From Bacteroidaceae bacterium (GTDB lineage Bacteria > Bacteroidota > Bacteroidia > Bacteroidales > Bacteroidaceae), in contig JAQVXN010000024.1 in NCBI GenBank assembly GCA_028709135.1, positions 1-12,928 on the forward strand: 12,928 bases of DNA, read 5' to 3'. A program made the position numbers and the translations under genes. The notes under the pieces were generated by a model. The model was given only the letters and a program-made list of their open reading frames with translations. It searched no databases and was not told the origin of the DNA. Positions 7,301 through 12,928 of the stretch are shown in pieces. The stretch's first letter is position 1; every line of letters begins with the position of its first letter.

Positions 7301-8175
7301 TTCAGTTAAGTAAATGGACAACGGACCTTCATAAGAATGAACTTATTCAACAAGTTATTCTAAACTATTTGAAGAAGTATAATATCTATGATGCGGAACT
7401 TAAACGCAAGAATTTTGCCATTACAATTGGTGATGAACTTCCATCTGGTGTTATTCAGATGGCAAAAGTTTATGTTGCTAAGAAACGCAAAATCCAAGTT
7501 GGTGACAAGATGGCTGGACGTCATGGAAACAAAGGTATTGTTTCTAAGATAGTACGTCAGGAAGATATGCCGTTTTTGGAAGATGGAACGCCTGTAGATA
7601 TTGTTTTGAATCCGCTTGGTGTACCTTCGCGTATGAATTTGGGCCAAATTTTTGAGGCCGTTTTGGGCTATGCTGGTCGTAAGCTTGGATTGAATTTTGC
7701 GACACCAATTTTTGATGGCGCTACGTTGGCAGATCTTGAAAAATGGACAGATAAGGCAAATCTTCCGCATTTGGGAACGACACAGCTTTATGATGGTGAA
7801 ACAGGAGAACCTTTTCATCAGAAAGCGACAGTGGGAGTTACTTATATGTTGAAACTCGGTCATATGGTTGAAGATAAGATGCATGCTCGCTCTATCGGTC
7901 CGTATTCCTTAATTACTCAACAACCACTTGGCGGAAAGGCTCAATTTGGAGGTCAGCGTTTTGGTGAGATGGAAGTCTGGGCTCTGGAGGCTTTTGGCGC
8001 TTCTCATGTTCTTCAAGAAATGTTGACAATTAAGTCTGATGACGTGGTTGGTCGGGCAAAGGCTTATGAAGCCATTGTTAAAGGAGATCCTCTTCCAACG
8101 CCTGGAATTCCAGAATCTCTCAATGTACTCCTTCATGAGCTTCGTGGCTTAGGTTTGAGTATTACGTTAGATTAA
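4363..8175 (+). CDS. rpoB: DNA-directed RNA polymerase subunit beta
   Basis: RpoB forms one pincer of RNA polymerase and much of the active-site wall. At 1270 residues it has the usual Bacteroidales length. The rifampicin pocket (residues 466-494, FFGANPLSQFMDQ then THKRRLSALGPGG) carries Asp477, His487 and Ser492 at the positions of E. coli Asp516, His526 and Ser531. All are wild type, so no rifampicin-resistance change is visible there. The active-site motif GDKMAGRHGNKG begins at residue 1047, with Lys1049 and Lys1057 matching E. coli Lys1065 and Lys1073. The clamp-anchor motif GGQRFGEMEVWALEA lies near 1196-1210. The ATG at 4363 (MASQENNKRINFA) has an A-rich leader without Shine-Dalgarno. 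rpoC follows after 29 nt. No frameshift, inserted element or missing domain is seen. Confidence 0.98.
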   Translation: MASQENNKRINFASIKNPMPYPDFLDVQLKSFRDFFQLDTPPEKRKNDGLYKVFSENFPITDTRNNFVLEFLDYYIDPPRYTIEECLIKGLTYSVPLKAKLKLYCTDPDHEDFNTQIQNVFLGPIPYMTNNGTFIINGAERVVVSQLHRSPGVFFGSSIHANGTQLYSARIIPFKGSWIEFATDINNVMYAYIDRKKKLPVTTLLRAIGFETDKDILEIFDLAEEVKVSKVGLKKYVGRKLAARVLKSWIEDFVDEDTGEVVSIERNEVILDRETELDEENINKIIDSGEKKILLHRETAGGLDFSIIFNTLQKDPSNSEKEAVLYIYRQLRNADPADDASAREVINNLFFSERRYDLGEVGRYRINRKLGLSTGSDVRVLTKEDIIEIIKYLIQLINSKAQVDDIDHLSNRRVRTVGEQLANQFSIGLARMSRTIRERMNVRDNEVFSPTELINAKTVSSVINSFFGANPLSQFMDQTNPLAEVTHKRRLSALGPGGLTRERAGFEVRDVHYTHYGRLCPIESPEGPNIGLISSLCVYAKINDLGFIETPYRVVKDAKVELDNDSVVYMTAEEEAGKIIAQGNAPLNDDGTFIRSKVKCRQDADYPVTAPDQVELMDVAPQQIASIAAALIPFLEHDDAHRALMGSNMMRQAVPLITSEVPIVGTGIERQVCEDSRTMITAEGDGVIEFADASKIVIRYDRTEDEDFVSFDSAVKEYYLPKFRRTNQSMTIDLRPICVKGQRVKANDILTEGYATANGELALGRNLLVAYMPWKGYNYEDAIVLNERLVRDDILTSVHVDEFSLAVRETKRGVEELTNDIPNISEDATKNLDESGIVRIGVRVEPGDILIGKITPKGEIDPSPEEKLLRAIFGDRAGDVKDASLKANPSLSGVVIDKRLFTKAVKTRSSRSADKVELQKVQAEFDSKVNELKDSLIEKLLVLTKEKVSQGIKNNLGEITIPKGVKFARAVLSGLDYSSIQLSKWTTDLHKNELIQQVILNYLKKYNIYDAELKRKNFAITIGDELPSGVIQMAKVYVAKKRKIQVGDKMAGRHGNKGIVSKIVRQEDMPFLEDGTPVDIVLNPLGVPSRMNLGQIFEAVLGYAGRKLGLNFATPIFDGATLADLEKWTDKANLPHLGTTQLYDGETGEPFHQKATVGVTYMLKLGHMVEDKMHARSIGPYSLITQQPLGGKAQFGGQRFGEMEVWALEAFGASHVLQEMLTIKSDDVVGRAKAYEAIVKGDPLPTPGIPESLNVLLHELRGLGLSITLD

Positions 8176-8204
8176 TCAGAACCTCTATACAATATTTATA
8201 CATC

Positions 8205-11200
8205 ATGGCATTTAAGAAAGAATCTAAGATAAAGAATTCGTTTACGAAGATTACGATTGGATTGGCTTCTCCGGAAGAAATTCTTGCAAATTCGTATGGC
8301 GAAGTGTTGAAACCCGAAACGATAAATTACCGTACTTATAAACCAGAGCGTGATGGCCTTTTCTGTGAGCGTATTTTTGGTCCTACTAAGGATTATGAAT
8401 GCTATTGCGGAAAATACAAACGAATTCGATATAAGGGCATTGTTTGTGATAGATGTGGCGTAGAAGTCACTGAGAAAAAGGTGCGACGCGAGCGTTGTGG
8501 TCATATTTCGTTAGTGGTCCCTGTGGCTCATATTTGGTATTTCCGTACATTACCTAATAAGATAGGTTATCTTTTGGGCCTTCCTACCAAAAAGTTAGAC
8601 GCAATAGTGTATTATGAGCGTTATGTTGTGATCCAAGAAGGATGTCTTGCAGGAAAAGAGGTGCTGGAAGGAAATGAAATACATAAATTTGATCTTTTGA
8701 CAGAGGATGAATATATGTCTATTCTTGATCAATTGCCCAAAGACAATCAACATCTTGAAGATAATGACCCGCAAAAGTTCATTGCAAAGATGGGAGCAGA
8801 AGCTGTTTACGATTTGCTTTGTGGACTTGACCTTGATTCTCTTTCCTATGAGTTGCGTAATCGTGCTAATACGGATACTTCTCAACAACGTCGTTCAGAA
8901 GCATTAAAACGGTTACAAGTTGTTGAGGCATTCCGTTCTAGTCGCGATAGAAATCGTCCGGAATGGATGATATTGAAAATATTACCGGTTATTCCTCCTG
9001 ACTTGCGTCCTTTGGTACCACTTGATGGAGGACGGTTTGCAACATCTGATTTGAATGATTTATATCGTCGTGTCTTAATTCGTAACAATCGATTAAAGAG
9101 ACTGCTTGAAATAAAAGCCCCTGAGGTCATTTTACGTAATGAAAAACGTATGCTGCAAGAAGCTGTTGATAGCTTGCTGGACAATTCGCGCAAGAGTTCT
9201 TCGGTTCGTTCTGATTCGAATCGTCCGTTAAAATCTCTTTCGGATTCATTAAAAGGAAAACAGGGACGTTTCCGTCAAAATCTACTTGGAAAACGTGTGG
9301 ACTATTCTGCTCGTTCTGTCATTGTAGTTGGGCCTGAATTAAATATGGGAGAATGTGGTTTGCCTAAATTGATGGCAGCAGAACTTTATAAACCTTTTAT
9401 TATTCGTCATCTGATTGAACGAGGCATTGTTAAAACAGTAAAGAGTGCCAAACGAATTATTGATCGCAAAGATCCTGTTATTTGGGATATTCTTGAATAT
9501 GTGATGCGTGGTCATCCGGTCTTGCTTAACCGAGCTCCTACTCTTCACCGTCTCGGTATTCAAGCGTTTCAACCTAAGATGATAGAAGGCATGGCTATTC
9601 AATTACATCCTCTTGCTTGTACTGCTTTTAATGCTGACTTTGATGGAGACCAGATGGCGGTTCATTTACCCCTGAGTAATGAAGCTGTTTTGGAGGCACA
9701 AACGTTGATGTTACAAAGCCACAATATTTTGAATCCAGCAAATGGAGCTCCTATTACGGTTCCTTCGCAAGATATGGTACTTGGCTTGTACTACATTACA
9801 AAATTAAGACCAAATGCAAAAGGTGAAGGATTGATTTTTTATGGTCCTGAAGAGGCTATTATTGCATACAACGACCATCGCGTAGATATTCATGCTATCG
9901 TTAAGGTAAAAGTGGATGATCTCAATGAGGAAGGCAAAATTGAAAAACATTTGATTGAAACTTCTGTTGGTCGTGTCATCATGAATGAAATAATTCCAGT
10001 TGAGGTTGGTTATATTAATGAAGTCATTTCTAAAAAATCATTGCGTGATATTATCGCAAAGGTGATTAAGACTGTTGGTATGGCTCGTGCCTGCAAGTTT
10101 TTGGACGGAATAAAGAATTTAGGTTATAGAATGTCTTATATTGGTGGACTTTCATTTAATTTGGATGATATTATTATTCCGAAAGAAAAAGCTGAAATTG
10201 TTGCGGAAGGTAATGCCGAAGTAGAGCAGATTACTTCCAATTATAATATGGGATTCATTACAGATAATGAGCGCTATAATCAAGTTATTGATACCTGGAC
10301 TCATGCCAATGCAAAGCTGAAACGTACACTGATGAAACAAATGACGGAAGCCGATCAAGGTTTTAATTCCGTATTTATGATGTTGGATTCGGGAGCGCGT
10401 GGTTCTGCTGATCAGATTGCTCAGCTTGCAGGTATGCGTGGTTTGATGGCAAAACCTCAAAAAGCAGGTGCCGAAGGTGCGCAAATTATTGAAAATCCTA
10501 TTCTTTCAAACTTTAAAGAAGGAATGTCTGTGTTGGAGTACTTTATTTCTACTCACGGCGCTCGTAAAGGTTTGGCTGATACTGCGTTGAAAACTGCTGA
10601 TGCCGGATATTTGACACGCCGTTTGGTTGATGTTGCCCACGATGTTATTATTACAGAAGAAGATTGTGGAACGTTACGAGGACTGGAATGTACGGCATTA
10701 AAAGACGGCGATGAGATTATTAGTTCTTTAGGAGAACGTATTTTGGGTCGTGTTTCTGTTCACGATATTATTAATCCAACTACAGGTAAATTGATCGTTG
10801 CTTCTGGGGAGGAAATAACTGAGCCTATCGTGGCCGAAATTGAGGCTTCTCCTATTGAAAGCGTAGAGATTCGTTCTGTACTTACTTGTGAAAGCAAACA
10901 TGGCGTTTGTATGAAGTGTTACGGACGTAATTTAGCCACAAGTAAAATGGTTCAAATCGGAGAAGCAGTCGGAGTTATTGCGGCACAGTCAATTGGAGAA
11001 CCTGGTACTCAGCTTACCCTTCGAACATTCCATGCTGGTGGTGTTGCTGGTAATGCTGAAGCAAATGCAACGATAACGGCGCGTCATAAAGCGCGTGTGG
11101 AGTTTGATGAACTTCGAACTGTAGATGTAGTTAATAATGATGGTACTGCAGGAATGGTTGTTGTTGGGCGTCTAGCAGAAGTTCGTCAAGTTGATGAAAA

Positions 11201-12503
11201 TACGAGCATAACATTGTCTACTCAAAATGTTCCTTACGGTTCTCAACTTTTTGTTCATGAAGGAGATACTGTTGAACCAGGAGCAATTATTGCCAAATGG
11301 GACCCCTTCAATGCTGTTATTGTTACTGAATTTAGTGGTACTGCTAAATTTGAAAATGTAAAGGAAGGTGTGACTTGTCGTGTCGAACAAGATGATGCTA
11401 CTGGATTACGAGAGATCATTGTGATAGAATCTAAGGAACGTTCTAAAGTTCCTATGGTGCACATTATGGATGAAAATGGTAATATTGAACGTACCTATAA
11501 TTTCCCAATTGGCGGTCATATTACGATTAGTGATCATCAAAGTTTGAAAGCTGGTGATATAATTGTTAAAATTCCACGTGCGGTTGGTAAAGCCGGTGAT
11601 ATCACGGGAGGTCTTCCTCGTGTTACCGAACTATTTGAAGCTCGAAATCCTTCGAATCCTGCTATTGTTTCTGAAATTGATGGTGAAATCACGATGGGCA
11701 ACATTAAGCGTGGAAATCGTGAAATTATTGTAACGTCTAAGGTAGGTGATATTCGCAAATATCTTGTGCCACTATCTTCTCAGATTTTGGTTCAGGAAAA
11801 TGACTTTGTTCGCGCAGGGACGCCACTCCTTGACGGTTCAATTACTCCAGCTGATATATTAGCCATTAAGGGACCAACTGCTGTTCAAGAATATATTGTG
11901 AATGAAATTCAGGATGTTTATCGTCTTCAAGGCGTTAAAATCAACGATAAGCATTTTGAAGTGATTGTGCGCCAGATGATGCGTAAAGTTAGAATTGTTG
12001 ATTCTGGAGATACAAGCTTTCTTGAAGAAGAAATTGTTGATAGAATTGATTTTGCTGAAGAAAATGATCGAATTTGGGGAAAGAAAGTGGTTACAGATGC
12101 TGGCGATAGTGATTATATGAAAGTTGGCATGATTGTAACACCCCATAAACTGCGTGATGAAAATTCCTCATTAAAACGTCGTGATCTGAAGTTAGTTCAG
12201 GTTCGGGATGCTGTACCTGCTACGTCTAACCAAATTCTTCAGGGAATTACTCGCGCTGCATTGCAAACATCTAGTTTTATGTCTGCGGCTTCTTTCCAGG
12301 AAACGACTAAGGTCCTTAACGAAGCTGCAATTCGTGGACGTGTGGACAATTTGGAAGGTATGAAGGAGAATGTGATTTGCGGACATTTAATTCCTGCTGG
12401 AACGGGCCTCCCAGCTTATCGTGATATCATTGTCGGAAGCAAAGATGATTATGATAATCAAGTTGAAGGAGAACCGCAGAGAACTTCTACAATGGCGTTT
12501 TAG
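8205..12503 (+). CDS. rpoC: DNA-directed RNA polymerase subunit beta'
   Basis: RpoC carries the catalytic metal of RNA polymerase and forms the clamp with RpoB. The 1432 residues are a normal length for the group. The first zinc site is Cys66, Cys68, Cys81 and Cys84. The catalytic loop NADFDGDQM has Asp478, Asp480 and Asp482. The bridge helix runs near 776-811 (THGARKGLADTALKTADAGY). The second zinc site is Cys821, Cys895, Cys902 and Cys905. The trigger loop starts at QLTLRTFH (936-943), with Leu939 where E. coli has Met932. About 185 residues then separate it from DITGGLPRVTELFEARNP (from 1132), consistent with an SI3-like sandwich-barrel insertion in the trigger loop. The C-terminus ends QRTSTMAF. 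The start at 8205 (MAFKKESKIKNSF) has an AT-rich leader. A strong terminator follows 22 nt after the stop, closing the transcription unit. Confidence 0.98.
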   Translation: MAFKKESKIKNSFTKITIGLASPEEILANSYGEVLKPETINYRTYKPERDGLFCERIFGPTKDYECYCGKYKRIRYKGIVCDRCGVEVTEKKVRRERCGHISLVVPVAHIWYFRTLPNKIGYLLGLPTKKLDAIVYYERYVVIQEGCLAGKEVLEGNEIHKFDLLTEDEYMSILDQLPKDNQHLEDNDPQKFIAKMGAEAVYDLLCGLDLDSLSYELRNRANTDTSQQRRSEALKRLQVVEAFRSSRDRNRPEWMILKILPVIPPDLRPLVPLDGGRFATSDLNDLYRRVLIRNNRLKRLLEIKAPEVILRNEKRMLQEAVDSLLDNSRKSSSVRSDSNRPLKSLSDSLKGKQGRFRQNLLGKRVDYSARSVIVVGPELNMGECGLPKLMAAELYKPFIIRHLIERGIVKTVKSAKRIIDRKDPVIWDILEYVMRGHPVLLNRAPTLHRLGIQAFQPKMIEGMAIQLHPLACTAFNADFDGDQMAVHLPLSNEAVLEAQTLMLQSHNILNPANGAPITVPSQDMVLGLYYITKLRPNAKGEGLIFYGPEEAIIAYNDHRVDIHAIVKVKVDDLNEEGKIEKHLIETSVGRVIMNEIIPVEVGYINEVISKKSLRDIIAKVIKTVGMARACKFLDGIKNLGYRMSYIGGLSFNLDDIIIPKEKAEIVAEGNAEVEQITSNYNMGFITDNERYNQVIDTWTHANAKLKRTLMKQMTEADQGFNSVFMMLDSGARGSADQIAQLAGMRGLMAKPQKAGAEGAQIIENPILSNFKEGMSVLEYFISTHGARKGLADTALKTADAGYLTRRLVDVAHDVIITEEDCGTLRGLECTALKDGDEIISSLGERILGRVSVHDIINPTTGKLIVASGEEITEPIVAEIEASPIESVEIRSVLTCESKHGVCMKCYGRNLATSKMVQIGEAVGVIAAQSIGEPGTQLTLRTFHAGGVAGNAEANATITARHKARVEFDELRTVDVVNNDGTAGMVVVGRLAEVRQVDENTSITLSTQNVPYGSQLFVHEGDTVEPGAIIAKWDPFNAVIVTEFSGTAKFENVKEGVTCRVEQDDATGLREIIVIESKERSKVPMVHIMDENGNIERTYNFPIGGHITISDHQSLKAGDIIVKIPRAVGKAGDITGGLPRVTELFEARNPSNPAIVSEIDGEITMGNIKRGNREIIVTSKVGDIRKYLVPLSSQILVQENDFVRAGTPLLDGSITPADILAIKGPTAVQEYIVNEIQDVYRLQGVKINDKHFEVIVRQMMRKVRIVDSGDTSFLEEEIVDRIDFAEENDRIWGKKVVTDAGDSDYMKVGMIVTPHKLRDENSSLKRRDLKLVQVRDAVPATSNQILQGITRAALQTSSFMSAASFQETTKVLNEAAIRGRVDNLEGMKENVICGHLIPAGTGLPAYRDIIVGSKDDYDNQVEGEPQRTSTMAF

Positions 12504-12525
12504 AACGAATTAGATTTATCTTATG

Positions 12526-12571
12526 AAAAAGTGTGTACTGAATATTTCAGTGCGCACTTTTTTGTTTTTTT
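12526..12571 (+). terminator. Intrinsic terminator after rpoC
   Basis: AAAAAGTGTGTACTGA (12526-12541) pairs along its whole length with TCAGTGCGCACTTTTT (12547-12562), giving a 16-bp stem with two G-U wobbles and a 5-nt loop. A T-rich tract, TGTTTTTTT, runs to 12571. This is a classic Rho-independent terminator 22 nt after the rpoC stop and should end the long operon. Confidence 0.9.
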
Positions 12572-12590
12572 CGCCGGCCACATTAAAAAG

Positions 12591-12610
12591 GGCTCTGTCG
12601 GTAAAGTTGG
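12591..12610 (+). repeat. Candidate left terminal inverted repeat of an insertion sequence
   Basis: GGCTCTGTCGGTAAAGTTGG stands out right after the rpoC terminator. It begins with GG and resembles the GGCTCTGT ends carried by several insertion-sequence groups. The matching right end and any target duplication lie outside the window, so this rests on resemblance and on the transposase-like ORF start downstream. Confidence 0.3.
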
Positions 12611-12650
12611 GGATTTAACAAATGGCTCCTTTTAAATAATCTAGAAATAT

Positions 12651-12658
12651 TACTTTTG
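12651..12658 (+). promoter_or_regulatory. Possible Bacteroidota -7 promoter element
   Basis: TACTTTTG fits the Bacteroidota primary-sigma -7 consensus TAnnTTTG. A -33 TTTG box is not present at the ideal distance; only TTTT lies about 17 nt upstream (12630-12633). If real, it would give a leader of over 200 nt before the ORF at 12880, which is long for an insertion sequence. A chance match is quite possible. Confidence 0.2.
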
Positions 12659-12863
12659 CTTCATGCCAAGAAAATCAAGTAACAATAAGGATGTTCTGCT
12701 TATGTTCTGATTTAAAGGCTTGCTTAATCATTTGATTTTAGTTCTTAGGACGTAAAATAAGCTGTTACTTTCAAAGAATTGATTCGATCGTATTTTTAGA
12801 TTTTGGCGAAGTGGACAAATGGTAGGCTAAAAACTCTTGAAGTGCCTTAATATAAAGGTGGTT

Positions 12864-12869
12864 GAGGAG
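12864..12869 (+). promoter_or_regulatory. Shine-Dalgarno sequence GAGGAG before the ORF at 12880
   Basis: GAGGAG lies 10 nt before the ATG at 12880 and supports that start. It is the only start in the window with a clear Shine-Dalgarno sequence; the operon genes have A/T-rich leaders instead. This suggests the downstream gene has a different history. Confidence 0.6.
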
Positions 12870-12879
12870 TTTATTAGTT

Positions 12880-12928
12880 ATGAACAAAAAACATTGTCCT
12901 TTTTGTGGTAGCCCAATTATTAAAAAGA
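12880..12928 (+). CDS. N-terminus of a zinc-ribbon protein, probably a transposase (cut by window end)
   Basis: Only 16 codons are visible: MNKKHCPFCGSPIIKK. The CPFCG motif at residues 6-10 is the first half of a CxxC zinc ribbon. An N-terminal CPxCGS-x-x-x-KK followed by a second CxxC is common in transposases of several families (IS1 InsA, IS1595, ISL3 and zinc-binding IS256/IS1249-type), where it helps DNA recognition. The preceding GAGGAG and the candidate terminal repeat 290 bp upstream agree with a mobile element. The second cysteine pair and the catalytic domain lie beyond the window, so a small zinc-ribbon regulatory or hypothetical protein cannot be excluded. Confidence 0.5.
   Translation, partial: MNKKHCPFCGSPIIKK

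Larger units (their letters stand above)
12572..12879. other. Non-coding stretch after the operon, likely the left end of an insertion sequence
   Basis: No convincing coding frame is seen in these 308 bases. The stretch holds the candidate terminal repeat at 12591, one TAnnTTTG promoter-like element at 12651, and an 8-base direct repeat (ATGTTCTG at 12691 and 12702) that is probably chance. A purine-rich ribosome-binding site lies at its right end. In related genomes I would expect further ribosomal operon genes soon after rpoC, so this may be an inserted element. That expectation is general knowledge and is not shown here. Confidence 0.4.

Noticed and set aside
7360..7884. 174-codon open frame on the minus strand within rpoB
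   Set aside because: It is antisense to the highly conserved active-site and clamp coding region. Its composition (rich in I, N, F, H, K) is typical of a shadow frame.
12691..12709. Direct repeat ATGTTCTG spaced by 11 bases
   Set aside because: Only 8 bases long, two copies, in AT-rich non-coding DNA. There is no reason to prefer an operator over chance.

Overview
Nearly all of this window (about 237 to 12503) is the conserved transcription/translation cluster tuf - tRNA-Trp - secE - nusG - rplK - rplA - rplJ - rplL - rpoB - rpoC, all on the + strand. The organism looks like a member of the Bacteroidota, most likely order Bacteroidales. The EF-Tu, RpoB (1270 aa) and RpoC (1432 aa) sequences read like that group. 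The genes are AT-rich and their starts lack Shine-Dalgarno sequences, having A/T-rich leaders instead, which is a hallmark of the phylum. I cannot place it to genus.

Left end, 1 to about 236: this stretch does not belong with the rest. It is about 65% G+C by hand count and encodes the N-terminus of a glycoside hydrolase family 15 (trehalase/glucoamylase-like) protein. At about 234-239 it switches abruptly, in a different reading frame, into the middle of tuf. The tuf gene therefore lacks about 68 N-terminal codons, including the P-loop and switch I. The simplest reading is a chimeric contig (misassembly or library chimera), not biology.

Middle, 237-4267: the remaining tuf is followed by tRNA-Trp(CCA), the SecE translocase subunit, the elongation factor NusG, and ribosomal proteins L11, L1, L10 and L7/L12. 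Gaps are 0-58 nt apart from the tRNA-containing one, so most of the cluster is probably co-transcribed. A 14-bp hairpin with a short T-run lies between rplL and rpoB. It is well placed to be an attenuator setting the ratio of ribosomal protein to RNA polymerase synthesis.

Right, 4363-12503: rpoB and rpoC are full length with intact catalytic, zinc-binding and rifampicin-pocket residues. A strong intrinsic terminator follows rpoC.

Tail, 12572-12928: non-coding DNA, then the first 16 codons of an ORF beginning with a zinc-ribbon CPFCG motif. Unlike every other gene here, it has a good Shine-Dalgarno sequence. With a possible terminal repeat at 12591, this looks like the left end of an insertion sequence cut off by the window.

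I found no new biological system. The points most worth attention are the chimeric left junction, the rplL-rpoB hairpin, and the mobile-element-like right end.
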